Source: a virus
Virus record (IMG/VR): IMGVR_UViG_3300020396_000040
Span: 1 to 21,997 of that record
Length of the DNA stretch: 21,997 bases
Strand: one strand, 5' to 3'
The notes below the pieces were generated by a model, which did no database searches, was not told where the DNA came from, and saw only the letters and a list, made by a program, of their open reading frames with translations. Below, in pieces: positions 1 to 8,539 of the stretch (the first letter of the stretch is position 1; each line of letters opens with the position of its first letter). The position numbers were made by a program, and so were the translations under genes.

Positions 1-1272
1 TCTTTATATTATTGGATAGGTTGGTCATTTGGTGGTTTAAATAGATTGTTTACTCTTGAAAAAGAAAGTGATTCTTGGAATTTTGTTAAAACTGTATCTA
101 ATCATCCAAGAATGACAGGAAACCCTAATGCTTTTATTTACGCAAGTAAAGCTGATAAATATTATGCAATGGGTAGTGCAATTGGTGAGTATGATAATAA
201 TTTTGTACCAACTCAAAAAGGTTATAATTTTGCTTTAGCAGATAGTTCATACGCTTATGATTCAAAAAGAAATTACATTATTTGTAATTCAGTTAGACCT
301 GATGGTGGTGGAAATAGATGGTTAACTCAGTTACTTTTAGATTCTCCTACAACTGATGAAGGTCCTCTTTTAAATCAGTTTGCTAGAAATCATTTAGCTT
401 TAATGACTAACAATAGAATTAAGTTTTTAACTTATAGTTCATTTGATGATAATTATTATTTTACAGATGTATTTTCTATTGTAAGAATTAGTGCTGAAAC
501 TGGTGGTGGTCAAGCTGTAGTTCAAAAAGGAACTAATATGCTTGGTTTAATGATTGAAGAAGGTAGTTCTTTTGGTTATTATGCTTATCAAGATGTTAAT
601 GATGTAAAGATTTCAAAATTTCATTTAACAAATTACTCTGATGTATATCCTATAGTAAACTTAGGAAACATTAGTAATTTTGTTTTTCTATATGTAGGTA
701 AAGTAGTTTTAATAAATTATAAGAAAACTGATTTAGATGTTCATTGGTCAACTATAGCTTACAATACAGATTTAACTTTAGATTTAACTTACGAAAAAAA
801 TCTTTATCATGTTAAAACTGGAACAACTTCATATCATTCAAGAGTTGCTCACAACATGTATCAATCATTAACCTCTCCTACTAAGTATTATATAAATAGT
901 AATCCTTCACAAGTTGTAAGACCTTTAAGTAATGATGAAGTTAACATACATATTCCTGTACAAATAGGTGGCTTAGGTAATCCATTTCGTACAACTTCTC
1001 ATATGCAGAATATAAATCCTGTTACTCCATATCCTACTGTAACTACACCTGCTGCTTTAGTAGATTGTTGTTTAGATGAACTTAAATGTGATATAAACAC
1101 TAAGTTAGCGAGTAAGAGTTGTGAAGTAACTAACAGAGCAATAGTAGGTAAGCACTATGGTGGAATGGCTGACGATTCAGAATTATTAGAAGCATTACTT
1201 TGGATAACAACTTTTGACTGTTTAACTTGTGATGAAATAGAAAAACTTAGATGTATAACTTCAAAAATATAA
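1..1272 (+). CDS. tail/structural protein, 5'-truncated by window edge
   Basis: The frame is open to base 1 (first codons read SLYYWIGWSFGG), so the gene starts outside the window; the TTG at 46 is only an internal codon. About 423 residues are visible, rich in Tyr, Asn, Ser and short beta-like stretches, as in phage tail or appendage proteins. The last 70 residues change character and carry a Cys-rich tail (DCCLDELKCD, then KSCEV, then DCLTCDEIEKLRC). The next gene starts 4 bases after the stop and is itself Cys-rich at its N-terminus, so the two may act in the same tail structure. I recognise no catalytic motif. Tail role is inferred from position and composition. Confidence 0.75.
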   Translation, partial: SLYYWIGWSFGGLNRLFTLEKESDSWNFVKTVSNHPRMTGNPNAFIYASKADKYYAMGSAIGEYDNNFVPTQKGYNFALADSSYAYDSKRNYIICNSVRPDGGGNRWLTQLLLDSPTTDEGPLLNQFARNHLALMTNNRIKFLTYSSFDDNYYFTDVFSIVRISAETGGGQAVVQKGTNMLGLMIEEGSSFGYYAYQDVNDVKISKFHLTNYSDVYPIVNLGNISNFVFLYVGKVVLINYKKTDLDVHWSTIAYNTDLTLDLTYEKNLYHVKTGTTSYHSRVAHNMYQSLTSPTKYYINSNPSQVVRPLSNDEVNIHIPVQIGGLGNPFRTTSHMQNINPVTPYPTVTTPAALVDCCLDELKCDINTKLASKSCEVTNRAIVGKHYGGMADDSELLEALLWITTFDCLTCDEIEKLRCITSKI

Positions 1273-1276
1273 AACA

Positions 1277-1993
1277 ATGAGTGACTGCGGATGCGGATGC
1301 AATGGGGCTGGAAATTGCACAGATAATTTAAACAGCAATACAAAAAATGCACAACTAACAGGAAACATTAATTATGATGGTTCTGCTATATCTTGTACAA
1401 GCGATACTAGTATTAATGTAGCAAACGGAGAAGGTTTAAATTCTGTTTTACAAAAAGTACTTACTGCTTTGTGTCCAATAACTCAAGGAAATCAAAGTTA
1501 TTTAGCTCACACTAGTGTAGACAACAACCTTACTGCTGCTATTAACACTCCTCAAACATTAAATTCTTTTGAGTTTGACGGTGTAAATAATATTAAGGAC
1601 AATGAAATGATTAAAATTAAATACTCAGGAAGTCTTAGTACTGTAGCTTCTACGGGTGGTTTAACTATAAACTTTACTATTTTTGGAAAAGATTCTTCAG
1701 GTGCTACTACAACTCCTGTAAATTTTATTAGTGCAACTGTTTCTGCAGGTCAAACAATAACAGATCAATTTGTTTATTCTGTAGAAATAATTAAAATTTC
1801 TAATACTATTTTACATTTTTCTGTAAATGGTAAAACAAGATTAGCTTCTATACCTATTAATATTAGCAATAATAATATTGGAATGGCTAACTTATCTGTA
1901 TATGATTTAGTTATTAATGCTACTGCATCAAGAAATAATATTGGTGATGTTTTTAATCTAGATTATGTAAGCATGGAACACCTTAGACCTTAA
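1277..1993 (+). CDS. Cys-rich N-terminus tail/appendage protein
   Basis: The 238-residue protein begins MSDCGCGCNGAGNC, a dense Cys cluster in the first 14 residues. A segment at about 30-66 reads INYDGSAISCTSD...GEGLNSVLQKVLTAL, which resembles the [Y-D/T-G ... C ... G-L-N-x-V-L-Q] module I associate with tail and baseplate appendage proteins of Bacteroidota phages. The rest is a beta-rich, Ser/Thr/Asn-rich domain ending YVSMEHLRP. It is 4 bases downstream of the preceding structural gene and probably cotranscribed. A virion role is inferred; the exact part is unknown. Confidence 0.75.
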   Translation: MSDCGCGCNGAGNCTDNLNSNTKNAQLTGNINYDGSAISCTSDTSINVANGEGLNSVLQKVLTALCPITQGNQSYLAHTSVDNNLTAAINTPQTLNSFEFDGVNNIKDNEMIKIKYSGSLSTVASTGGLTINFTIFGKDSSGATTTPVNFISATVSAGQTITDQFVYSVEIIKISNTILHFSVNGKTRLASIPINISNNNIGMANLSVYDLVINATASRNNIGDVFNLDYVSMEHLRP

Positions 1994-2043
1994 TTATTTT
2001 TTAGTATTTTAGCTATATAACAATTTTATAAAAGAAAAAGAAA

Positions 2044-2502
2044 ATGGAAGCAATTGCAGAAGCACAGTTAGTGCAAGAAGAACAAAAGGTAACAAATGAA
2101 ATCGTTTTAATTTTAGGTAAAGCAATTATTGATTTATTAGAATCAACTCCTACAGTAAATGGGAAAATGCTTTATGCTTTAGGTAAGAATGAATCTAAGT
2201 TTGAGTCTATAGCTAAACAGTATAGACAGTATCAATTTGAATTGTTAGAAAAGTACGTTGAAAAAAATGAAGATAATTCTTTTAAAATTTTAACAGAAGA
2301 AGAAGCTAACGGAAATCCTAATAGGTTTGTTTTTAAAGGAGAAGATGAAGAGCAAAAGTATGAAAGTAAAATGACTGAATACTTAAAAGCTCCAATTGAA
2401 ATTGAATTACACAAAGTTGATAAAGCTTTATTTGAAATTTTAAATATCAATCCACAAAAAAATAGAAGCTTTACTATAATGGTAGATTTTTTATCAAAAT
2501 AA
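2044..2502 (+). CDS. conserved small phage protein, DUF1617-like
   Basis: A 152-residue, mostly helical, acidic protein. The pattern of a basic, short helical start (KMLYALGKNESKFESIAKQY), a central FKGEDEEQKYESKMTEYL stretch and a C-terminal half with EIELHKVDKALFEIL recalls the small phage family DUF1617, which sits among tail and lysis genes and has no known function. The likeness is by eye only. It lies 50 bases after the previous gene with an A-rich leader (aaaagaaaaagaaa) before ATG, and only 3 bases before the endolysin, so the two are probably translated together. Confidence 0.7.
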   Translation: MEAIAEAQLVQEEQKVTNEIVLILGKAIIDLLESTPTVNGKMLYALGKNESKFESIAKQYRQYQFELLEKYVEKNEDNSFKILTEEEANGNPNRFVFKGEDEEQKYESKMTEYLKAPIEIELHKVDKALFEILNINPQKNRSFTIMVDFLSK

Positions 2503-2505
2503 AAA

Positions 2506-3324
2506 ATGGAAGAGTTACTAAATAGAACTGATTACTTGCTTGAGTTAAAACCTCCAAAGAAAATTTTGGAAGTTGGAACTAAAAAAGATGGCTGGGCTAA
2601 AAAAGTTCAAGAGTGGTTAAATCTACATAGGTTTCATACTACTAAATTTAGTACTCGTGTTGACATAGATGATTGGTACGGAAACGCTACAGCATCAGCT
2701 GTAAAAGAGTTTCAGTCAATTAAAGGTATAGAGCAAACAGGTCAAGTAGATATGACTACTTGGCTTCGTTTGGTCGCCCCTATGAGAAGGGCTTTTAGAG
2801 AAGTAAAAGGTGAAGTTGATGTAAAGCTTAGATTAGTTGAATACATGCAACAGTTTTGTGAAGAACACCCTACAGAGATACACGCTAATAGTGGTCCTTG
2901 GGTAAGAGCCTTTATGAAGGGTAATGAAGGTGATTGGGCTGCTTGGTGTAATGGAGTTGTATCTACGGCATTAGATCATTCATGCGCTTCTTTAGGTATA
3001 GATATGCAAGACATTATGAAGTGGTCATGGTCTTGTGAAGAAACTAAACAGTATGCTATAAAAGATAGTACTACTGCAACATATTACTCTCCTGAACAGT
3101 TAAAGAAAGGAGAAGCATCTCCAGAATTAGGAGATTTATTTTTGGTTATTAGAAAATCTGATAACCGAGCAAGGCACATTGGTGTTATAGAAAAAGTAGA
3201 AGAAAGTATTGCATCTTGTATAGAGGGTAATACAAATGACGAAGGTAGCCGAGAAGGTTATGAACTTTGTAAAAGAAAACGAAATTTATCCAATGGCAAT
3301 TACGGTATAATTAAATTAAAATAA
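2506..3324 (+). CDS. endolysin, peptidoglycan-binding plus CHAP/NlpC-type domain
   Basis: This 272-residue protein should cut host peptidoglycan at lysis. Residues about 30-92 form a PG_binding_1-type domain (VQEWLNLHRF, then DDWYGNATASAVKEFQ, GQVDMTTW). Residues about 105-272 form a papain-like amidase/endopeptidase of CHAP or NlpC/P60 type: Cys148 in DWAAWCNGVV is the expected nucleophile, His224 in RARHIGVIEKV the base, and Asn242 or Asn244 in EGNTND the third residue. There is no signal peptide, so release would need a holin; candidates lie at 7969 and 8540. It sits between a DUF1617-like gene (3-base gap) and a decoration-like gene. The bond cut, amide or peptide, cannot be told from sequence. 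Confidence 0.88.
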   Translation: MEELLNRTDYLLELKPPKKILEVGTKKDGWAKKVQEWLNLHRFHTTKFSTRVDIDDWYGNATASAVKEFQSIKGIEQTGQVDMTTWLRLVAPMRRAFREVKGEVDVKLRLVEYMQQFCEEHPTEIHANSGPWVRAFMKGNEGDWAAWCNGVVSTALDHSCASLGIDMQDIMKWSWSCEETKQYAIKDSTTATYYSPEQLKKGEASPELGDLFLVIRKSDNRARHIGVIEKVEESIASCIEGNTNDEGSREGYELCKRKRNLSNGNYGIIKLK

Positions 3325-3333
3325 ATTGCTATT

Positions 3334-3693
3334 ATGGGAAATCTAGACCCTAGAAATACTACAGAGTTTTTACTACAAGAAAACAATCGACTAGTTACAA
3401 ATCTTATTAGTGTATCAGGTGGAGGTTCAGCAAGTACTTCTGCTACAAGTAGTGTATCTTCTAGCGCAACTTCTGTACAACTTTTAGCAGCTAATACAAG
3501 TAGAGTAGAAGGTGTTATTACAAACGAAAGTACAGCTATTCTTTATGTTAAGTTAGGAACTGGTGCAACTACTACAGATTATAGTATTAGTGTAAGTCCT
3601 AGTGAAACATTAATTATTGATAAATACAACGGTGTTATACATGGTGTGTGGTCTGCTGTAAATGGTAATGCAAGAATAACAGAAACTTCATAA
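3334..3693 (+). CDS. small virion protein, decoration/tail type
   Basis: A 119-residue protein with a short helical start, a Gly/Ser/Thr/Ala linker (about 28-46) and a compact beta domain reading VQLLAANTSRVEGVITNEST, LYVKLGTGATTTDYSISVSP and GVIHGVWSAVNGNARITE. This matches a small domain I have seen beside phage tail-fibre genes, whose role is unclear; it is likely exposed on the virion. It lies 9 bases after the endolysin and 9 bases before the large fibre gene. No catalytic motif is visible. Confidence 0.7.
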   Translation: MGNLDPRNTTEFLLQENNRLVTNLISVSGGGSASTSATSSVSSSATSVQLLAANTSRVEGVITNESTAILYVKLGTGATTTDYSISVSPSETLIIDKYNGVIHGVWSAVNGNARITETS

Positions 3694-3702
3694 AAACTAG
3701 CT

Positions 3703-6540
3703 ATGTACAAATTAGGAGATTATATTTCAAAATCACAAAAAGGTGTAGCTGATGGTATTGCTACGCTTGATAATACAGGTAATGTTCCTGCTTCTCAATT
3801 AACTAATGCTTCAGCAGCAGATTCAATTTACACAGCAAACGGGACAACGGGAGCGAGAACGGTTACAAGTACGGGAGATTTAACTTTTGCAACGGGTACG
3901 AATGATTTTATTATTGATAATAATTCTCTTTTTAAAATACACGAAACGGGTTACATTCAAAATATTTCAGTTGATGGTATTAATTTACTTAATTTAAGTA
4001 ACACAGCAGGAACAAGAGAACTTTCATTAGCAGGTAATACTTTTACAGTTAAAGCAGTTGAAACTAATTTTTGGAATCAAAACACAACTACTCGTTTAAG
4101 AATTGAACACCTTCGACCTAAAGTTGAATGGATTTTAAATGGTAGCATTGTTCATACTATAAGTGGTCAATACCGAACTAAATTTTATGTTGACGGATAT
4201 ACAAATGCGAGTCAATTTTTTATAATTGGTGCTAACGATTTAGTAGGAAGTGAAGATATTTCTTTGCAAGGTGAAACTATTATAAAAGGACAAGGAACTT
4301 CAACGGGTTCAACTTTGGCACTTTATGACAATGATTCAACGCCTAATAAAACTTGGGAATGGCTCGATAATGGAAATGTAAACATTGGTCAAAATAGTAT
4401 TGTTGATTTAGACAATAAAAAAATAACTTTTGATGCAGGTACTTTAGCAAGTGGAACGAGTAATGATTTAGGATTAATTATTGATGGTTCAAATATTACT
4501 AGAACGGGTTCTACTTCATCACCATTGTTAAGAGTAGATGGAGATTTAGGTACAGTTTTTACCGTTAATAGTGGGGGGTATTTTAACACTGTTTCGGATT
4601 ATACCGATTTTATTGCTCTAATGAAAAACAGAGCAGGCACAAGAGGTTTTTTACTAAAGGGTACTTTATGCGATTTAGCGTCGACAAATTTCAGACACGT
4701 TGGGGCTTTAAACAATACGGCAAACAGAATTGACCAATATGTATCAAGTAACTTCCAACAGTGGGCAATGGTTGATAATAACGTCACTAATCATTGGATA
4801 AGAAACGGCGATTCATTTGCACAAGCATCTTTTTTTATAGAAGGAATAACGGGAAGGGGTTTCAATGTTGGGGGAGGTTTACCAATAGGAACGGAAGATA
4901 TTAGCTTACAAGGTGAAACGCTTATATCTAAAAAATTAGAACTATCTACTACAACAGATGGTTTTCTAATGCCTAGGCTAACAACTGCTCAAAAAAATGC
5001 AATAAGTTCTCCCGATACCAACTTAATGTTATTTGATACGGACTTAAATAGTTTACAAAGGTATAATGGTTCAGCTTGGGTTGATGTTTCTAGTGGAGGC
5101 GATTCAATTTATACGGCAGACGGAACATTGTCAGGAAATCGAGTACTTGATATAAACAACAAAACCCTTGAATTTAAAAACGGTTCAACAGAGTTATACG
5201 CTACTAATGACCACGGTTCACACGTTTTTGACGGTGACGGAGGGGTGAACAATTTTTTGTTTTTTAGAAAAGGAGGAACGGATATATTTAGGTTAGGAGC
5301 AGGAAGTCAAGGAGTGGTAAATACAAATTTATTTGCTTTTCGTAATGGTGCGGTAAGCACTAATGATAGAATGGAAATAAACTTGGCTGAAGATAATCAC
5401 TTCGGTTGGTTCAATAGTTCAGACACGGAAGGACATAGAATAAGATACGGAAGTTTTAACCACGTAGGTTTTTTTCTTGATGGGGCTTTTGGGTGGAAAG
5501 GTTTTACAGTTGGGGGTGTAAATAGGGTAGCAAGTGAGGATATTTCTTTGCAAGGCTCAACATTAATCAAAGGTCAAGGTACTTCTACGGGTACAACTTT
5601 AGCACTTTATAACAACGATTCAACACCAAGTAAGACTTGGGAATGGTTGGATAATGGAAATGTAAACATTGAGCAAGATAGTACAGTTGATTTAGACGGA
5701 AACAAATTAACTTTTGATTGTGGCGACAATGTGGACGGGGGGTTATTAATTGATGCTTCGGCATATACGGGAGCAGACGACCCCGTTTTAAAAATAAACG
5801 GAGTTAGCAATAGTTTTACAATAACCGAAAAAGGCTATATGTCTAACACTTCTATTCAAGGAAGTAACTGTTTTTTATTTAATAACTCATCGGGAACGGC
5901 AGGAATACAAATTGGGGCAAACGGGCATTTATACGCAAGTAGTAACTTTCTTTTTCAAGCAGGGGCAACGGCTACAAATAGAATTAAATTGTATCAAGGG
6001 CGAACCATTCAAATGGAAGAAGGTTCGGGGAGTACATTAGTTCATTGGTTAAGGGTTGGAGATTCAAGGGCAGCACATTTTTTTAGAAATGGAGTAGTTG
6101 ACAATGGTTTTATTGTTGGGGCAAGTGCAAAAATTGGAACGGAAGATATTAGTTTACAAGGTGCAACATTAATAAATGATACTTTGGATATGAATAACAA
6201 CCGTATATTAAATGCAGTTGTTAATCCATCAGTCCAAGAAACAACAAGTTCGGCAACCTTTACAATAAATTCAGACCAACAAAGTGATGGTGTTTTAACA
6301 GCTATGGCAGCAGCTACAACAATAGCAGCTCCAACTGGTACACCTGTACAAAGTCAAAGTTTAATATTTAGATTTAAAGACAATGGAACGGCTAGAGCAA
6401 TTACTTGGAACGCTATTTTTAGAGCGATTGGAATTACTTTACCAACTACAACAACAGCAAGTAAATTACTTTACGTAGGCTGTAAATACAATTATACAGA
6501 TACTAAATGGGATGTTGTAAGCGTACAAGAAGAAGCATAA
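3703..6540 (+). CDS. large repetitive tail fibre protein
   Basis: At 945 residues this is the longest gene here. The N-terminus (LGDYISKSQKGVADGIATLD, then NVPASQL) is the usual start of fibres of this type. Four divergent units of about 200-210 residues each end with EDISLQGxTLI, at about residues 184, 398, 612 and 814. The DSIYTAxGT unit start occurs twice, near residues 40 and 467, so the protein is a doubled half. At about 410-465 a GFLMPRLTTAQKNAI...YNGSAWVDV module, frequent in Bacteroidota tail proteins, closes the first half. The last 100 residues form a separate beta domain ending WDVVSVQEEA; there is no peptidase S74 chaperone signature. Codon use (many ACG and GGG) differs from the neighbours, which suggests exchange of the repeat region. 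Host-recognition role is inferred. Confidence 0.88.
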   Translation: MYKLGDYISKSQKGVADGIATLDNTGNVPASQLTNASAADSIYTANGTTGARTVTSTGDLTFATGTNDFIIDNNSLFKIHETGYIQNISVDGINLLNLSNTAGTRELSLAGNTFTVKAVETNFWNQNTTTRLRIEHLRPKVEWILNGSIVHTISGQYRTKFYVDGYTNASQFFIIGANDLVGSEDISLQGETIIKGQGTSTGSTLALYDNDSTPNKTWEWLDNGNVNIGQNSIVDLDNKKITFDAGTLASGTSNDLGLIIDGSNITRTGSTSSPLLRVDGDLGTVFTVNSGGYFNTVSDYTDFIALMKNRAGTRGFLLKGTLCDLASTNFRHVGALNNTANRIDQYVSSNFQQWAMVDNNVTNHWIRNGDSFAQASFFIEGITGRGFNVGGGLPIGTEDISLQGETLISKKLELSTTTDGFLMPRLTTAQKNAISSPDTNLMLFDTDLNSLQRYNGSAWVDVSSGGDSIYTADGTLSGNRVLDINNKTLEFKNGSTELYATNDHGSHVFDGDGGVNNFLFFRKGGTDIFRLGAGSQGVVNTNLFAFRNGAVSTNDRMEINLAEDNHFGWFNSSDTEGHRIRYGSFNHVGFFLDGAFGWKGFTVGGVNRVASEDISLQGSTLIKGQGTSTGTTLALYNNDSTPSKTWEWLDNGNVNIEQDSTVDLDGNKLTFDCGDNVDGGLLIDASAYTGADDPVLKINGVSNSFTITEKGYMSNTSIQGSNCFLFNNSSGTAGIQIGANGHLYASSNFLFQAGATATNRIKLYQGRTIQMEEGSGSTLVHWLRVGDSRAAHFFRNGVVDNGFIVGASAKIGTEDISLQGATLINDTLDMNNNRILNAVVNPSVQETTSSATFTINSDQQSDGVLTAMAAATTIAAPTGTPVQSQSLIFRFKDNGTARAITWNAIFRAIGITLPTTTTASKLLYVGCKYNYTDTKWDVVSVQEEA
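4249..4434 (+). repeat. fibre direct repeat, copy 1
   Basis: A 186-base in-frame segment encoding SEDISLQGETIIKGQGTS through VDLDNKKITFD. It recurs without any indel at 5533-5718; most positions match, and most differences are third-codon or conservative. Confidence 0.85.
5533..5718 (+). repeat. fibre direct repeat, copy 2
   Basis: Second copy of the 186-base segment (SEDISLQGSTLIKGQGTS through VDLDGNKLTFD), exactly 1284 bases after copy 1. The DSIYTAxGT starts at 3820 and 5101 are 1281 bases apart, so both marks fit one duplication of about 1.28 kb inside the gene. Confidence 0.85.
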
Positions 6541-6570
6541 ATAAATAAATAAATAAGTAAATAAAAAGCT

Positions 6571-6927
6571 ATGATTAAGAATAAAATACATTATCAGATT
6601 ACAGGAGATTTAGTTGCTGATTACGGAGTAACAGTAAGCAATCCAATTATTAAAATAGCAGTATCAGACAGAGGAGTAATTTCTGATGGATTGTTAAAAT
6701 GTGAATACAATATTTACATTTCTAATGAATCTTATTCAAGTGGTAAATACTTTTTTAAGGCTGAGAAGGAAGGAGAAAGATTAATTAATTTTAACTTTCC
6801 AATTGCTGATGTACCAAATTGGGGTATTCAAAGCTATAAAGAAGATCAGAGAAAGATTATTGCTGATACTTTTGGATTTGATGTTGCAAGTGTTGTATTG
6901 GTTGAAGAGCCAGAAGAAACAGAATAA
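6571..6927 (+). CDS. hypothetical phage protein downstream of fibre
   Basis: A 118-residue protein I do not recognise. The N-terminal half is beta-rich (HYQITGDLVADYGVTVSNPI, then LLKCEYNIYISNESY) and the C-terminus is acidic (VLVEEPEETE). The start follows a run of ataa tetranucleotides (6541-6566) and aaaaagct, an A-rich leader. It is 2 bases before the next gene, which suggests one operon with the virion genes. A fibre-assembly or small virion role is possible but not shown. Confidence 0.65.
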   Translation: MIKNKIHYQITGDLVADYGVTVSNPIIKIAVSDRGVISDGLLKCEYNIYISNESYSSGKYFFKAEKEGERLINFNFPIADVPNWGIQSYKEDQRKIIADTFGFDVASVVLVEEPEETE

Positions 6928-6929
6928 TT

Positions 6930-7211
6930 ATGATAACAATAATTAGTAAAATAGAACTAGAAGGTTCTGATTATCTAAAATATACAGATATCGGTCATAC
7001 TCAAGACGTTAATATTATTAATCAAATTAACGAAGATTATGATGCTTCATTAGGTTTGTTTTTAGGAGAAAACAGAACAAAGCTTGAACTTGGAATTGTA
7101 AGTGTAAGTGCTTTTTTTGCTAACACTCCTTTTGTAACTGAAGCTAGAACTCAAGTAGAAGATACAGAAAGTTTAGGTTTAATTGAAGTAACTGATATAA
7201 ATCAATTATAA
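6930..7211 (+). CDS. hypothetical 93-residue phage protein
   Basis: A small acidic protein with no motif I recognise. It starts 2 bases after the previous stop, and its TAA shares its last A with the ATG of the next gene (taATG), so the three genes are tightly linked. The content (ITIISKIELEGSDYLKYTDI, FVTEARTQVEDTESLGLIEV) suggests a mixed alpha/beta fold. Function unknown. Confidence 0.62.
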   Translation: MITIISKIELEGSDYLKYTDIGHTQDVNIINQINEDYDASLGLFLGENRTKLELGIVSVSAFFANTPFVTEARTQVEDTESLGLIEVTDINQL

Positions 7212-7876
7212 TGGCTGTACCAACTAAAGGAAATACAACAAACTCTAGTTCTACTCCTGGTGCTAATTTTAAAAACTACACTCATAATCAAAATTCAGGT
7301 AGTAATGGTTTAGTTGTAGTTCAACTATCTATGACTAATAGTAGAACTTTTACAACAGCTACTTATGGTGGTCAATCTATGACTTTGTTATATCAAATTA
7401 ACAGAAGTGGATTAGGTCAAAGAATGGCTTTTTTTTACTTAGAAAACCCTCCAACTGGAAGTAACACTTTAAGAGTTAATTTTAATAATTCAGTTTGGAA
7501 TGGTGTAAGTGTACATATTAGAAGCTTTACAGATAGTGGTGGTATTGGTGCATCTGTTAGAACAGGAGGAAGTTCAACTCCTCACACTCAAAGTTTAACT
7601 GTTGAACAAGATTCTTTAATAATGATAACTTCTTGTTGTGTAAATGTTATTTTAACTCAGCAGATACCAACAGGAACAAATCAAAGTTTTACTACACACA
7701 ATGTTAATAGACAAGTAGCAACAGGAGCTATATCTTCTAATGCAGGTCATAGTGCAGGAGCTATATCGTTAAGAGCAACATCAGGAAGTGGTAATTTAAC
7801 TTTAGATAGAACAGAAATAAAAGGACTAGGAGGAGGTGGTGGCACAAATAATGGCAACTTCTTTTTAGTTATGTAA
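7211..7876 (+). CDS. beta-rich virion protein, jelly-roll-like
   Basis: A 221-residue Ser/Thr/Asn/Gly-rich protein. The pattern TFTTATYGGQSMTLLYQI, then MAFFYLENPPTGSNTLRV, fits a beta-sandwich module (ATYGGQSMT...FYLENPPxGxNTL) that is common in phage and bacterial surface proteins. A Gly run near the end (LGGGGGTNNGN) and the closing FFLVM suggest a small tail or spike piece. The start overlaps the previous stop by one base. No enzymatic residue is seen; adhesion or structural role is inferred. Confidence 0.7.
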   Translation: MAVPTKGNTTNSSSTPGANFKNYTHNQNSGSNGLVVVQLSMTNSRTFTTATYGGQSMTLLYQINRSGLGQRMAFFYLENPPTGSNTLRVNFNNSVWNGVSVHIRSFTDSGGIGASVRTGGSSTPHTQSLTVEQDSLIMITSCCVNVILTQQIPTGTNQSFTTHNVNRQVATGAISSNAGHSAGAISLRATSGSGNLTLDRTEIKGLGGGGGTNNGNFFLVM

Positions 7877-7968
7877 AAACAATATAATATTATTAACGTA
7901 GAAATAATAAATAGATTTCACTTTGTAGTAATAGTATAAAAAACTTATTTTTAGTAAAACCAAGTGAA

Positions 7969-8325
7969 ATGAATTTATTTCTGCTCAATGCAAAAGCTAA
8001 TGTTTCGGTTACAGATGTTGATTTACCGATTATGGTTGTCGCTCAATTGGTTATTTTTGTAGGATCGCTTGTTGGTTTTTGGTTTAATATAAAAAACAAA
8101 ACAGCTATGAATACAAGGTTAAATAAAGAATTAAAAGAAAAACTAACTGAGCATATGGCTGAATCAGTTAAAAAAATAGACTCTTATAGACATGATTGTA
8201 ACGAAGCTTATACAAAGCTAGAAACTAAAATGTGTGTAATGGAAAAGCAAGTAAATAACATAACTGTAGGAATAGCTAATATTGAAGGCTACATGAAAGC
8301 AATGTGTGACAAAAATAAAAAATAA
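7969..8325 (+). CDS. membrane-anchored coiled-coil protein, lysis candidate
   Basis: The 118-residue protein has one clear membrane helix at about residues 20-40 (IMVVAQLVIFVGSLVGFWF) followed by a charged helical segment of about 65 residues (NTRLNKELKEKLTEH, then KLETKMCVMEKQVNNI) that should form a coiled coil. A short N-terminal part precedes the helix. This layout suits a holin accessory, XhlA-like or spanin-like protein, and it lies near a second one-helix protein (8540) and downstream of the endolysin. The 92-base gap before it holds a 9-base inverted repeat whose right arm covers the ATG. Lysis role is inferred from layout only. Confidence 0.65.
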   Translation: MNLFLLNAKANVSVTDVDLPIMVVAQLVIFVGSLVGFWFNIKNKTAMNTRLNKELKEKLTEHMAESVKKIDSYRHDCNEAYTKLETKMCVMEKQVNNITVGIANIEGYMKAMCDKNKK

Positions 8326-8329
8326 TATT

Positions 8330-8392
8330 ATGGCAAAGAAAAAAGTAAAAAAACCAAAAAAACCTAAAACAAAAACAAAAACAGGTTATTAA
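8330..8392 (+). CDS. 20-residue Lys-rich peptide
   Basis: A tiny ORF starting 4 bases after the previous stop: MAKKKVKKPKKPKTKTKTGY. Eleven of 20 residues are Lys, with Pro and Thr spacing, like a histone tail. Placement in a tightly packed run of same-strand genes, an ATG with A-rich surroundings and its strong composition favour a real gene, though an A-rich sequence gives Lys by chance. If real it could bind DNA or membrane, or be packaged. Function unknown. Confidence 0.5.
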   Translation: MAKKKVKKPKKPKTKTKTGY

Positions 8393-8421
8393 ATAAATTG
8401 TTAATTTTTAAATTTTAAATC

Positions 8422-8532
8422 ATGGGTTACGGAGGAAGTAAAAAACCAGTAAAAGGATTAGTAGTATTAACTAAGCCAAAAAGTTACGGAGGAACTAAGA
8501 ACAATACATATATTAGACCTCAACCAAAATAA
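8422..8532 (+). CDS. 36-residue YGG-motif peptide
   Basis: Begins MGYGGSKKPVKG and repeats the motif as SYGGTKNNTY, ending IRPQPK. The internal YGG-(S/T)-K repeat is not expected from random AT-rich sequence and supports a real gene. It lies between the Lys-rich peptide and the holin candidate, 7 bases before the latter. The leader at 8393-8421 is pure A/T up to the start codon. No function is known to me; a small virion or lysis-associated peptide is possible. Confidence 0.6.
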   Translation: MGYGGSKKPVKGLVVLTKPKSYGGTKNNTYIRPQPK

Positions 8533-8539
8533 TCAAACA

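Noticed and set aside
46-1272. Complete gene with TTG start at 46
   Set aside because: The frame is open to the window edge with protein-like residues upstream, so it is a truncated gene, not a TTG start.
6541-6566. Run of ataa tetranucleotides
   Set aside because: Looks like a short slippage tract in the leader between two genes; no evidence of phase variation since it is outside any coding frame.
7915-7970. Inverted repeat ATTTCACTT ... AAGTGAAAT covering the ATG at 7969
   Set aside because: Nine-base arms with a 38-base loop are not rare in such AT-rich DNA; no second sign of function, so not listed as a regulatory site.
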